Assembly: GCA_963813435.1 (NCBI GenBank)
Contig: CAWEYY010000003.1
Span: 1,240,001 to 1,304,000 of the forward strand
Direction: 5' to 3'
Length of the DNA stretch: 64,000 nucleotides
From: AC-32 sp963813435
Lineage (GTDB): Bacteria > Actinomycetota > Thermoleophilia > Gaiellales > Gaiellaceae
Shown here: positions 43,371 through 51,360 of the stretch, piece by piece
Layout of the letters: each line of letters starts with the position of its first letter
Position numbering within the stretch: the stretch's first letter is position 1
Program-made: the position numbers and the translations under genes
Notes under the pieces: model-generated
The model's input: the letters and a program-made list of their open reading frames with translations, nothing else
Databases searched by the model: none
Told to the model about the DNA's origin: nothing

Positions 43371-43381
43371 CTCGAGCGGTT

Positions 43382-45973
43382 TCAGAGCGTGTCCACCCCC
43401 CCGTTCTTCCTGGCCCGCCCGGCGCGGCGCATGACGCTGCCGAGCAGGATCAGGGCGAGGGCGGTCAGGAGCGCCTCGCTGAGCGACGCACCGGCGAACG
43501 GAAGCATCGCGGAGGTCTTGACGCCGGTCAGCTTGGCCGTGCGCTCGCCGGCAACGCCGGGAGTCGTGGCCGTCGAACCGGTCTGCCTCTGCGTGCCCGT
43601 CACCGGGGTGGAGAGCGGAGACGGCGAGGTGGTGCTCTTCGCCGGGCTCCGAGTCAGCCGCTTCGGCGCGGAATAGGGCGAGGCAACCTGCTGCTTGAGC
43701 CACTGGCCCTGTCCGGTCTCGGCGGTGTTGCCGACGGTGGTGTTCGCGTTCGACGTCGGCGTCTGGTACGCGGAGCTGGAGCCTCCGTAGATGCTCCCGC
43801 CCGCGATCGAGTGCGGAGTGTTCGAGTTGACCGCGTTCTGGTTGCTGAACGCGAGGCCGAGTGCTCCCTGGTTCGTCTTGGCGTTCTGCAGGCCGAGCTG
43901 GAAGCCACCGGCGCCGCCGCAGCCCGCGTGGCAGCTGGAGCCGCCGACGTTCTGCGTCAGCCACTGGTTCTGGTTCGTCGTGGCGTCGTTCGAGACGTTC
44001 GTCGTTGCGCTCGACGTCGCGTTCTGGGTCGCCGAGCTCGGGCCGGACCAGATGTTCCCTCCGGCGACGTTCACCGGGGCGTTCGAGTTCACGGCGTTCT
44101 GATCGCTCTTCGAGAGACCGATCGCGAGCTGGTTGGTCTCGGCGTTCTGAAGACCAGCCTGGAAACCGCCCGCACCGCCGCAGCCGGCGAGGCAGCTGCC
44201 CCCGCCGATGTTCTGCTTCAGTCCCTGGTGCTGGGTGGTCTCCGCCGAGTTCGAGACGTTGGCAGTGGCCGACGAGTTCGCCGTCTGGTCGGCGGAGCTC
44301 GAGCCGCGGCCGCTCTTCACGTCATGCCCGGCGACGTTCACCGGAGCGTTCGAGTTCACGGCGTTCTGGTTGCTGAACGCGAGGCCGAGAGCGCCCTGGT
44401 TCGTCTTCGAGTTCTGGACGCCCAGCTGGAAGCCACCGGGACCGCCACAACCGGCATAGCAGCCGTCCTTGCCGTCGCGGCCGTCCTTCCCGTCGCGAAT
44501 GATGATCGCGCGACGCTCACCGCACCCGTTGCTGCTGCTGCCGACGTTCTGGCAGAGGCCCTGGCGCTGGTTGGTGGTTGCGTCGTTCGAGACGGTGGTG
44601 TTCGCGTCCGACGACGCGTTCTGGGTCGCCGAGCTCGGACCGGAGTAGATGTTCCCTCCGGCGATCGAGACCGGGGTGTTCGCGTTGACGGCGTTCTGCT
44701 TGCTGACTGCGCCGCCAAGCGCGAGCTGATTCGTCTCGGAGTTCTGAAGGCCGGCCTGGAAGCCGCCCGCTCCGCCGCAACCGGCGTAGCAGCCGTCCTT
44801 GCCGTCACGGCCGTCCTTGCTCTCGAGGATGTCGCCTTCCCGGCCTTTCTTGTCGCAGCCGCCACCCTTGCTGCTGCCGCCGACGTTCTGGCAGAGCAGC
44901 TGATCCTGCTCGGTGTTGGCCGTGTTCGAGACGTTCGTGGTGGCAGACGAGTTCGCCGTCTGATCGGCGGAGCTCGGGCCGCTCTTCACGTCGCCGCCGG
45001 CCACGTTGACCGGCACGTTCGCGTTCACCGCGTTCTGGTCGCTCTTCGCGAGCCCGATCGCCAGCTGGTTGGTCTGGGCGTTCTGGATCCCGGCCTGGAA
45101 TCCGCCCGCGCCACCACAGCCGAGCTTGCAGGACCCGCCGCCAACGTTCTGGTTCAGATGCTGGCGCTGGTCGGTGTTCGCGTCGTTCGAGACGTTCGTC
45201 GTTGCATTCGACGTCGCGTTCTGAGTCGCCGAACTCGGGCCGGAGTAGACGTTGCCGCCGGCGATCGAGACGGGGACGTTGGCGTTGACAGCGTTCTGCT
45301 TGCTGTCCGCCTTGCCCAGAGCCGCCTGGTTGGTCTCGGCGTTCTGGGCACCAACCTGAAAACCACCCGCGCCGCCGCAGCCGGCGAGGCAGCTGCCTCC
45401 GCCGACGTTCTGGTTCTGCGACTGGTGCTGGTTGGTCTCAGCGTTGTTCGAGACGTCGGTGTTGGCCGACGAGTTCGCCGTCTGCGAGGCGGAGCTCGGG
45501 CCGGACTTCACGTCGCCGCCGGCCACATTGACCGGGACGTTCGCGTTCACTGCGTTCTGGTCGCTCTTCGCGGCACCGGCCGCCAGCTGGTTGGTCTGGG
45601 CGTTCTGGATCCCGGCCTGGAATCCGCCCGCGCCACCACAGCCGGCGAGACAGCTGGAGCCGCCGATGTTCTGACCGAGCCGCTGGTTCTGGTCGGTCTT
45701 GGCGTAGTTCGAGACGTCGGTGTTGGCCGACGAGCTCGCGTTCTGGTTTGCCGAGCTCGGGCCGTTGGAGTAGATGTTTCCTCCAGCGATCGAGACCGGC
45801 ACGTTGGCGTTGACCGCGTTCTGGTTGCTCGCCGCCACTCCGAAGGCACCCTGGTTCGTCGCCGCGTTCTGGGCCCCGATCTGTGCACCACCGGGACCTC
45901 CGTCCGCGAGCGCCGAGGGCACCACCCAGAGGGCGATGAGCGCCACGGCAACGCTCAGTAGCTTCAATTTCAC
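43382..45973 (-). CDS. giant Q/N-rich eight-repeat surface protein with LPFAG sorting signal
   Basis: 863 aa, GTG start with GAAGGAG RBS. Signal peptide (LLSVAVALIALWVVPSALA), eight tandem repeats of about 85-110 residues, then a Ser/Thr-rich stalk and a C-terminal LPFAG + hydrophobic span + RRAGRARK, i.e. a sortase-type wall signal. Each repeat begins CGGAGGFQ(A/V/L)G and contains QNAxTNQ, QNAVNANxPV, AGG, GPSSA, NxSNxA and a Q-rich QNVGGxSC end. Repeats 4 and 5 carry DGRDGKDG collagen-like inserts. The Gln/Asn periodicity recalls curli-type amyloid repeats. Likely a fibre-forming or adhesive wall protein. Confidence 0.82.
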   Translation of the reverse strand: MKLKLLSVAVALIALWVVPSALADGGPGGAQIGAQNAATNQGAFGVAASNQNAVNANVPVSIAGGNIYSNGPSSANQNASSSANTDVSNYAKTDQNQRLGQNIGGSSCLAGCGGAGGFQAGIQNAQTNQLAAGAAKSDQNAVNANVPVNVAGGDVKSGPSSASQTANSSANTDVSNNAETNQHQSQNQNVGGGSCLAGCGGAGGFQVGAQNAETNQAALGKADSKQNAVNANVPVSIAGGNVYSGPSSATQNATSNATTNVSNDANTDQRQHLNQNVGGGSCKLGCGGAGGFQAGIQNAQTNQLAIGLAKSDQNAVNANVPVNVAGGDVKSGPSSADQTANSSATTNVSNTANTEQDQLLCQNVGGSSKGGGCDKKGREGDILESKDGRDGKDGCYAGCGGAGGFQAGLQNSETNQLALGGAVSKQNAVNANTPVSIAGGNIYSGPSSATQNASSDANTTVSNDATTNQRQGLCQNVGSSSNGCGERRAIIIRDGKDGRDGKDGCYAGCGGPGGFQLGVQNSKTNQGALGLAFSNQNAVNSNAPVNVAGHDVKSGRGSSSADQTANSSATANVSNSAETTQHQGLKQNIGGGSCLAGCGGAGGFQAGLQNAETNQLAIGLSKSDQNAVNSNAPVNVAGGNIWSGPSSATQNATSSATTNVSNDATTNQNQWLTQNVGGSSCHAGCGGAGGFQLGLQNAKTNQGALGLAFSNQNAVNSNTPHSIAGGSIYGGSSSAYQTPTSNANTTVGNTAETGQGQWLKQQVASPYSAPKRLTRSPAKSTTSPSPLSTPVTGTQRQTGSTATTPGVAGERTAKLTGVKTSAMLPFAGASLSEALLTALALILLGSVMRRAGRARKNGGVDTL

Positions 45974-46056
45974 TGCGTTTCTCCTTCACTTCTCGTCGTT
46001 ACGGAATTGCGCGCCGTTGCAGACCCGCGGCGCGCGGTTAGGCCGGAGAAGGAAGG

Positions 46057-46911
46057 TCAGCCCGGGTTCCAGGCAGTAGTGACGGTAAGCCTCGGTTTCC
46101 GGAAGGCCGGGACCGGAAAGGCCCGAGGCAGGAATTGCAAGACGAAAAAGCTCAGCAGGCCGGCGAGCGCGGCGAGCGGCAGCGTCACAGACGGGCCCTG
46201 GCCGCCCGCCTGTCCGGAGGAGTTCATGTCCGGCTGCGGGGGAAGAGGCCGCGGCGGGAGCCGCTGCGGCACAACTCCCGCCGGCGGTCGTTGGGGCTTC
46301 GCGCGCGCCCGGGGTGCGTGCGCCTGGCCCAGCCCGTGGGTGGTAACTACCCTTCGCAACGCCGCGACGCTGCTCTGCGGCACAACTGTCGAAACACCAG
46401 CGCCGGGTCGAACGTCTGAGCGCGACGCAGCCCGGGCGTTCGAGCCCTGCGCGCGCTCGGGTCGCCCGGAGTCGGCTGCGTCGCGCTCCTGTCCCGAGGC
46501 TTCGGTCCCGAGTGAAGCCGACGGTGGGCTTCCGGATCCCGCCCACACTGTGGCCGCAGGACCGGAGTTCGTCGTGCTCGGCTCGATCGCGGCAGCGACG
46601 CTCGTCGGAATCGCGCCGTCGACTGCAGCCGGCATTGCTCCCCTAGGGATCGTGCTCGGGATATTCAGGCTCACTCCGCTGCTCGCGCTCGAAAACCCGC
46701 GGCTTCCTTGAACGGCTTCGCCGAGCTGGGTCAGAGCGAGCTGGACCTGTTCGGCCAGCCCACTGCCACCCGCGGGGCTAGCAGCACGAGCGACCCCGGG
46801 CGAGCCCAGCCCGGCGGCGACGAGCACGCCCGCGAGCGCGCACAGGCGCGCGCGCCAAGACACCGCGCAGGCAACCCCCCTGGCAGAGCCAGATGTGGAT
46901 GCGTGGGCCAC
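46057..46911 (-). CDS. exported low-complexity protein with C-terminal membrane anchor
   Basis: 284 aa, not recognised. N-terminal signal (RLCALAGVLVAAGLGSPGVARA), a Ser/Ala/Pro/Arg-rich disordered middle, a Pro-rich RPPAGVVPQRLPPRPLPPQP segment and one C-terminal helix (LPLAALAGLLSFFVLQFLP) with a basic tail. The plan (signal, disordered body, C-terminal helix) matches the 393-aa protein at 47798-48979. It lies 83 bp upstream of the repeat-protein gene on the same strand and may be co-expressed. Confidence 0.6.
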   Translation of the reverse strand: MAHASTSGSARGVACAVSWRARLCALAGVLVAAGLGSPGVARAASPAGGSGLAEQVQLALTQLGEAVQGSRGFSSASSGVSLNIPSTIPRGAMPAAVDGAIPTSVAAAIEPSTTNSGPAATVWAGSGSPPSASLGTEASGQERDAADSGRPERAQGSNARAASRSDVRPGAGVSTVVPQSSVAALRRVVTTHGLGQAHAPRARAKPQRPPAGVVPQRLPPRPLPPQPDMNSSGQAGGQGPSVTLPLAALAGLLSFFVLQFLPRAFPVPAFRKPRLTVTTAWNPG

Positions 46912-46982
46912 AGTGTTCGCGGTGTTCGTCTCTTGCTCCGATCGGTAGCGGAAGAGGCGAGCTCTACGCGTGATGATGGAAG

Positions 46983-47041
46983 CCGGGCCCTGTGCCCGGT
47001 AGCCCCCGCGTGGCGGGTCTTGATCCCCCCGGGTGGGGGTC
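46983..47041 (-). terminator. three consecutive GC hairpins after the LuxR gene
   Basis: CCGGGC/GCCCGG (46983-46999), CCCGC/GCGGG (47005-47017) and a CCCCC/GGGGG stem (47022-47041) follow one another in the 132-bp gap between the LuxR stop and the 284-aa gene. They could form a terminator or a structured leader of the downstream gene; I cannot match a known riboswitch. Confidence 0.4.
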
Positions 47042-47043
47042 GT

Positions 47044-47688
47044 TCAGGAGGCTTTCGACAGCGGAACCGGGCCGAGCAGGCCAAGGCGTCCCGCTTCGAC
47101 CACGGCTGCAACCCGGCTTCCGACCCCGAGCTTGCGCATCGCGTTGCTGAGGTATTCCTTGACCGTGTGCCGGCTGAGGTACAGGCGGGCGCCGATCTCC
47201 CTGTTCGTGAGCCCTTGCGCGGCGAGCCTGACGACGCTCAGCTCCTGCTCGGTCAGGCGGGGGCGGGCCGCGGCGCCCTGGGCGCGGAACAGCAGTTCCG
47301 CAACAGCCGGGTCGACGAAGCGCTCGCCGGCCGCGACGCGGCGCAAAACGTTGGAGAGATCGGGCTTTGGCGCGTCCTTGAGCAGGTACGCGCGAGCTCC
47401 TGCCGAGGCGGTTGCGAGCACGGATTCCTCGTCCAGCTCGGCCGAGTACACGACGGTCGCAGTCCGGGGAAGGCACTGCGCGACCGCGTCGCAGACGGCC
47501 GGGCCTCCGCCGTCGGGCAGAAGCGCGTCCAGCACGACGATGTCGGGCCGCAGGCGCAGCGCAGCGTCGATCGCCTCGGTCGCGGTTCCCACATCACCCA
47601 CGACGTCGAAGTCCGAAGCGGCCAGCCACGAGCGAAGACCCTCGCGGACGACGGGATGGCGATCGACCAGGAGCACCGTCAGCGTCAT
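47044..47688 (-). CDS. NarL/LuxR-family response regulator
   Basis: 214 aa from ATG 47688 (MTLTVLLVDRHPVVREGLRSW); the longer frame is rejected because it lacks the receiver start. Receiver domain with phospho-acceptor Asp in DIVVLDALLPDGGG; the usual switch Thr/Lys region is VVYSAEL...AYLLKDA. C-terminal LuxR helix-turn-helix: LTEQELSVVRLAAQGLTNREIGARLYLSRHTVKEYLSNAMRKLGV. No kinase gene is adjacent, so it is an orphan. It sits between surface-protein genes and is the best candidate regulator of that cluster. Confidence 0.87.
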   Translation of the reverse strand: MTLTVLLVDRHPVVREGLRSWLAASDFDVVGDVGTATEAIDAALRLRPDIVVLDALLPDGGGPAVCDAVAQCLPRTATVVYSAELDEESVLATASAGARAYLLKDAPKPDLSNVLRRVAAGERFVDPAVAELLFRAQGAAARPRLTEQELSVVRLAAQGLTNREIGARLYLSRHTVKEYLSNAMRKLGVGSRVAAVVEAGRLGLLGPVPLSKAS

Positions 47689-47797
47689 CGAAGCCGCCAG
47701 AGCGCGTTGCAATTCGCCTGCGAATCCGGCTTGAACAGAGCGATCGCGGCCCGCTTCGTCCAATCTATTCGTCCAGCCACGGCCGCAGAGCGCTCCC

Positions 47798-48979
47798 TCA
47801 TCTCAGGCGCCAATTCCAGCGGCCGAAGGTCTGAGACGCGTGGCCCATGAGGCTCGAGCCGAACAGCACGGCGAATGCTCCGAGGACCGCGACCAGCGTG
47901 AGCAGCACGACGCTCGAGACGTTCTGGCCGCCATCGCTCGCCGGAACCGGCGGGGGCGGGGCAAGATTCTTGAGTACATCGGCCGCGTTGTGAGGAACGG
48001 TGGCGAAATGTCGCGCCGCACCGGCCATCTGCCGGGGAATCAGCCGATGAGTCGCGGCGACGAGCGTGTGGCGTACTGCCTTCGTCGCCGTGACGACCGG
48101 AGCAGCCGAGCGCGAGGTGGCTGCGTGCCAGGCGCCGGCCGGCTTCGAGCCGCCGCTCGCAGGCTCTGCCGCCGCCGTCGAGGCCTTCGGCGCCCACGGA
48201 GGGGCGGCCTTGGCGCTCGAAGTGCCGCCGCCGGTCTTGATCTGCCTGGTGCCATGATTCATGGGCGCTGCCGTGAGCGGCGCCTTCGTGCCGCTCTCGT
48301 CCGCCGAGACCTCCGGCGGCCCCTGCTGCTGGCCGGTGATGCTCACGTTGCCGGACGACGAGACGCTGACCGTGAGGTTCTGCTGCACGATCGCGCCGTT
48401 GTTGCCCGGGCTGTTGATTCGGATCGAGATGACCGTGTTCTGCGGCTGATTCTGGGCCGACGAGGCGTTCGAGTCAGCGGCCTGCGTGGTCGAAGCGTTC
48501 TGATTCCCGCCCTGCTGGCCCGATCCAGCGCCAGATCCGGCGCTCTGGCCGGTTGCGGAGCCGTTGGAGCTCGCGGCGGCGCCAACCGACGCGTTGATCT
48601 GCGTGATCGGGGCGTCGTTTCCGGGGCTGTTGATCCGGATCGAGATGACGATGTTCTGGGGCTGCTGCTGAACCGCCGATGCCGCGGAGCTCGCGGACTG
48701 CTGCGTCGAAGCGGTTTGGTCGGTGGGCGCCGGCTCGCTTGAAGGCGCGAGGGAGGTAAGCGCCGGCTCGTCGGCGCCCGCCGCGCCGGCAGTGGCATCG
48801 GAAACGCCCGGAATTGCAGGCACGGGAGCGGAAACCGGCCCGGCGGCTCGGGCGTGTCCGGGAGCCGCGACGGCGTAGGTGAACACACACAGGAAGGCGA
48901 CCAGGGCCCCAGCCATGAGCCTTACACGGCGTCCCCCGAGGCCCTGAATTGATTCTGTCGCCACCGCAGTTGTGGTCAT
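47798..48979 (-). CDS. exported protein with twin PQN-VISIRINSPGN motifs and C-terminal anchor
   Basis: 393 aa. Signal segment (LMAGALVAFLCVFTYAVAAPGHARA). Two near-identical blocks, QQPQNIVISIRINSPGNDA and NQPQNTVISIRINSPGNNG, are each followed by a Q/N/S-rich stretch (ITQINASVGAAASSNGS; IVQQNLTVSVSSSGNVS). A long Pro/Ala linker and a C-terminal helix (SSVVLLTLVAVLGAFAVLFGSSLMG) complete it. The beta-strand plus Gln/Asn motif is shared in style with the giant repeat protein. Function unknown; likely surface-exposed. Confidence 0.65.
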   Translation of the reverse strand: MTTTAVATESIQGLGGRRVRLMAGALVAFLCVFTYAVAAPGHARAAGPVSAPVPAIPGVSDATAGAAGADEPALTSLAPSSEPAPTDQTASTQQSASSAASAVQQQPQNIVISIRINSPGNDAPITQINASVGAAASSNGSATGQSAGSGAGSGQQGGNQNASTTQAADSNASSAQNQPQNTVISIRINSPGNNGAIVQQNLTVSVSSSGNVSITGQQQGPPEVSADESGTKAPLTAAPMNHGTRQIKTGGGTSSAKAAPPWAPKASTAAAEPASGGSKPAGAWHAATSRSAAPVVTATKAVRHTLVAATHRLIPRQMAGAARHFATVPHNAADVLKNLAPPPPVPASDGGQNVSSVVLLTLVAVLGAFAVLFGSSLMGHASQTFGRWNWRLR

Positions 48980-49325
48980 GCCGGAAATGACCGTAGCAAT
49001 CTCTTTCGCTTATTTCAAGCGTCTTTTTCATGAATCCAGACTGATTTCTAGTGAAATTTCTGAGCGCATCATTAGCGTTCAGATTTTCAGCGTGAAATCC
49101 GGTTGGACGAATGCGATCGAGCCGTTGGACGAAAGGCACGAACGGCTCCGCTGACAGGGAAACAGGCTCTCGCGAGGGTGCAACCGGCGCGTTTCAACCA
49201 CCGGACCCTGCGGGTCGCGGCCTCGTCCAGCTGTATAAGCATGGCTTATGTGAACTTCTTTTCGAGGCGAGACCCGCGAGCGGGCGTGCGCTAAGGTTCG
49301 ACTCGGAAGCCTCCTGGGGAGGAGG
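48980..49325. promoter_or_regulatory. 346-bp AT-rich divergent promoter region
   Basis: This gap between divergent genes is clearly AT-richer than its surroundings, especially 49000-49100. It contains several GAAAT/ATTTC copies (GGAAATGACC, GTGAAATTTCTGAG, GTGAAATCCGG), some in inverted order, which could be operators. No ORF or tRNA. Likely drives both the 393-aa surface protein and the winged-helix membrane protein. Confidence 0.45.
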
Positions 49326-50201
49326 ATGAAAGTGCCGCAACGAGTCTCTGCCGCCCGATCCGAGCTCAAGGCCACGCAACAGCGCGTGCTCGACGCGCTC
49401 GGGCACGACGGCGCCACGAAGCTCACGCGCGGGCTCTACGAGGAGATCGCGGGAGTCAGCCGCTCGCAGGCTGCCTACGACCTCGCCGAGCTCGTCTCCG
49501 CCGGGCTCCTCGAGCGGGTCGGAGGCGGCCGCAGCACGTGGTATCGCGTCGTGCGCGCGGAGCGCAACGGCCAGCGGCGCTGGACCAACGATCGGATCCG
49601 CTCCGCGCTCGAGCAGTTCTGCGACGGCCGCGACACGTGGCCGTCGGCGAGCGAGTTCAAGGCGGCGGGCCACTCCGACCTCTACGTGGCGGCCAGCCGC
49701 TACGGAGGGATCGGTTTCTGGACGAACGAGCTCGGCTTCTCCCGGCCCGCGACCCCGCCTGTGCCGGCAGCCGCCGTGCGGACCCGCGAGCCGCGGCGAC
49801 GGTGGCGCCCGAGGATCGGCTGGGCGGCCGGGGCCGTCGCGTTCGCAGCGGCGCTGTTCGCTGCCGGGGGCTCGTCGTTCCATGCCTGGCACGGCAACTC
49901 GGCGCAGCGCGCCACGTCGCAAGGCACGATCCGCACGCTCCGCACGCCGGACCCCTTCAGCGGCGCGGGTGTGCAGGCGCCGGCCAAGACGCATCGCGTC
50001 CATCGCGCTCCTCGGCGCCCGACGCACACGGCAAGGGCCGAGCTCGCCGTCCGAACCGTCTCGGCGCCAGTGAGCCAGCCGGCCTCGTCCACCCGAGTGG
50101 TGAGGACGCAGCCGACCAGCACGCCGTCAGGCCCGGTGCCGCTTCCATCGCCGGTTGGCACGGGCGGAGGACCGGCGCCGCTCCCACCGCCCGGCGGCTA
50201 G
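49326..50201 (+). CDS. membrane-anchored winged-helix protein with Pro-rich exterior
   Basis: 291 aa, ATG right after GGGGAGGAGG. Residues about 15-75 form a winged helix (ATQQRVLDALGHDG..LTRGLYEEIAGVSRSQAAYDLAELVSAGLLERVGGGRSTWYRV), followed by a second small domain with WTNDRIRSALEQFCDGRDTWPSASEFKAAGHSDLYVAASRYGG, a single helix (WAAGAVAFAAALFAAGGSSF) and a Pro/Thr/Ser-rich extracytoplasmic tail. This is a ToxR-like layout: DNA binding inside, a disordered sensor or tether outside. Divergent from the surface-protein gene, so a local regulator is likely. Confidence 0.68.
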   Translation: MKVPQRVSAARSELKATQQRVLDALGHDGATKLTRGLYEEIAGVSRSQAAYDLAELVSAGLLERVGGGRSTWYRVVRAERNGQRRWTNDRIRSALEQFCDGRDTWPSASEFKAAGHSDLYVAASRYGGIGFWTNELGFSRPATPPVPAAAVRTREPRRRWRPRIGWAAGAVAFAAALFAAGGSSFHAWHGNSAQRATSQGTIRTLRTPDPFSGAGVQAPAKTHRVHRAPRRPTHTARAELAVRTVSAPVSQPASSTRVVRTQPTSTPSGPVPLPSPVGTGGGPAPLPPPGG

Positions 50202-50269
50202 GACTGGAATCCCTGCTAGCAGGGAGTTAGTCTTTGTAAGTAGGGATATCTCGTGGGGAGAAGGCCCAA

Positions 50270-51355
50270 TGCGTCGCCGTCCGATGCAGGCATGGCCGAG
50301 GGGTCGACTGAATACCGGGGGATCGCGCGCGATTTTCGCGCTCGCGGTCTTCGCGCTGCTCGCGATGCTGGCTCCCAGCTCGGCGGCCGCCGACCCTCCC
50401 GCGATCTCGTACAGCATCGACGGAATCGCCGGCACAACGGCTGGTGGAGGGGCAGCACGCACGGGAACTACGTCGTCCTCCACTGGACGTCACTGCTACT
50501 CGGCAATCACCATCAGGCCGACAGCCGGTGTAACGAAGGCGTGCACCGCGACGAACACCGACGGAGTGCGACCCCGACGTCAGATCGCGCATCCCGGGCT
50601 CCCCGACTCCGGCCGAGCCCTGACGTCAACGGCTGGAAACACCGGTTGCACTGGCCTCGAGCGGGACGACGCGACCTCCGGGATTGCAAGCTGCACTCGG
50701 GACCTACTCGGGCCCTGACGGCGCCTCGGCAAGGCAACAGGCACTGCCGGACAGGCGTCAACGTCACCTCTGCACGCCTGACGTACGACCCGACGGTGGC
50801 TTTCGAAGGTCGGGTCACGAGCAGAGCGGCCAAGTCCGATCTCGTTCGTTGGACGTCGACTAGCGCAGCCGACACCGCGGTTGTGCAGCGTTGGGCGCGC
50901 GGCAACTCCGCGCAGCCGGTCGTCTTCCGCGGCTCGGGGTCGAGCTTCGTCGACAAAAAGATCCAGGTCGGACTCGAGTACGTGTACGCGATCCAGACCA
51001 CCGACCAGGCAGGCAACGCCTCGAAGCGGGTCACCGTCACGGGCCTGCCGAAGATGCTGACGCTCGACAAGATGGCCTACATCCCTCGGACGGCACCGAA
51101 CCCAATCCTTCGCTGGCAGCGGTGCACCGCGCGAGCTACTACCACGTCCAGCTGTTCCGCGGGTCGAAGCGAATCCTCGCCGCGTGGCCCGCGAGCCCGG
51201 CAGCTGGCGCTTCCCACGACCTGGAAGTGGGCGGGTCACCGCTACCGGCTCAAGCCCGGGAAGTACCGCTGGTACGCCTGGGCTGGCATCGGCCGCCGGT
51301 CATTCGCGAAGTACGACCGGATCGGCAGCGCCCGCTTCATCGTTCCGCCGGGATA
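50270..51355 (+). pseudogene. decayed exported Ig-like repeat gene (copy A)
   Basis: ATG 50270 gives a signal peptide (AIFALAVFALLAMLAPSSAAA) and PPAISYSIDGIAG; after that the frame is lost. Fragments in other frames match copy B: WWRGSTHGNYVVLHW, DVNGWKHRLHWPRAG, TSGIASCTRDL, SDLVRWTSTSAADTAVVQRW, GLEYVYAIQTTDQAGNASKRVTVTGLPK and a C-terminal RYRLKPGKYRWYAWAGIGRRSFAKYDRIGSARFIVPPG. At least three frame changes are needed. Confidence 0.7.
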
Positions 51356-51360
51356 GAACG

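Noticed and set aside
43382..45973. CRISPR-like or noncoding tandem repeats
   Set aside because: The periodic DNA is one long reading frame with signal peptide, conserved protein repeats of varied codon use and a sorting signal; there are no short identical direct repeats with unique spacers.
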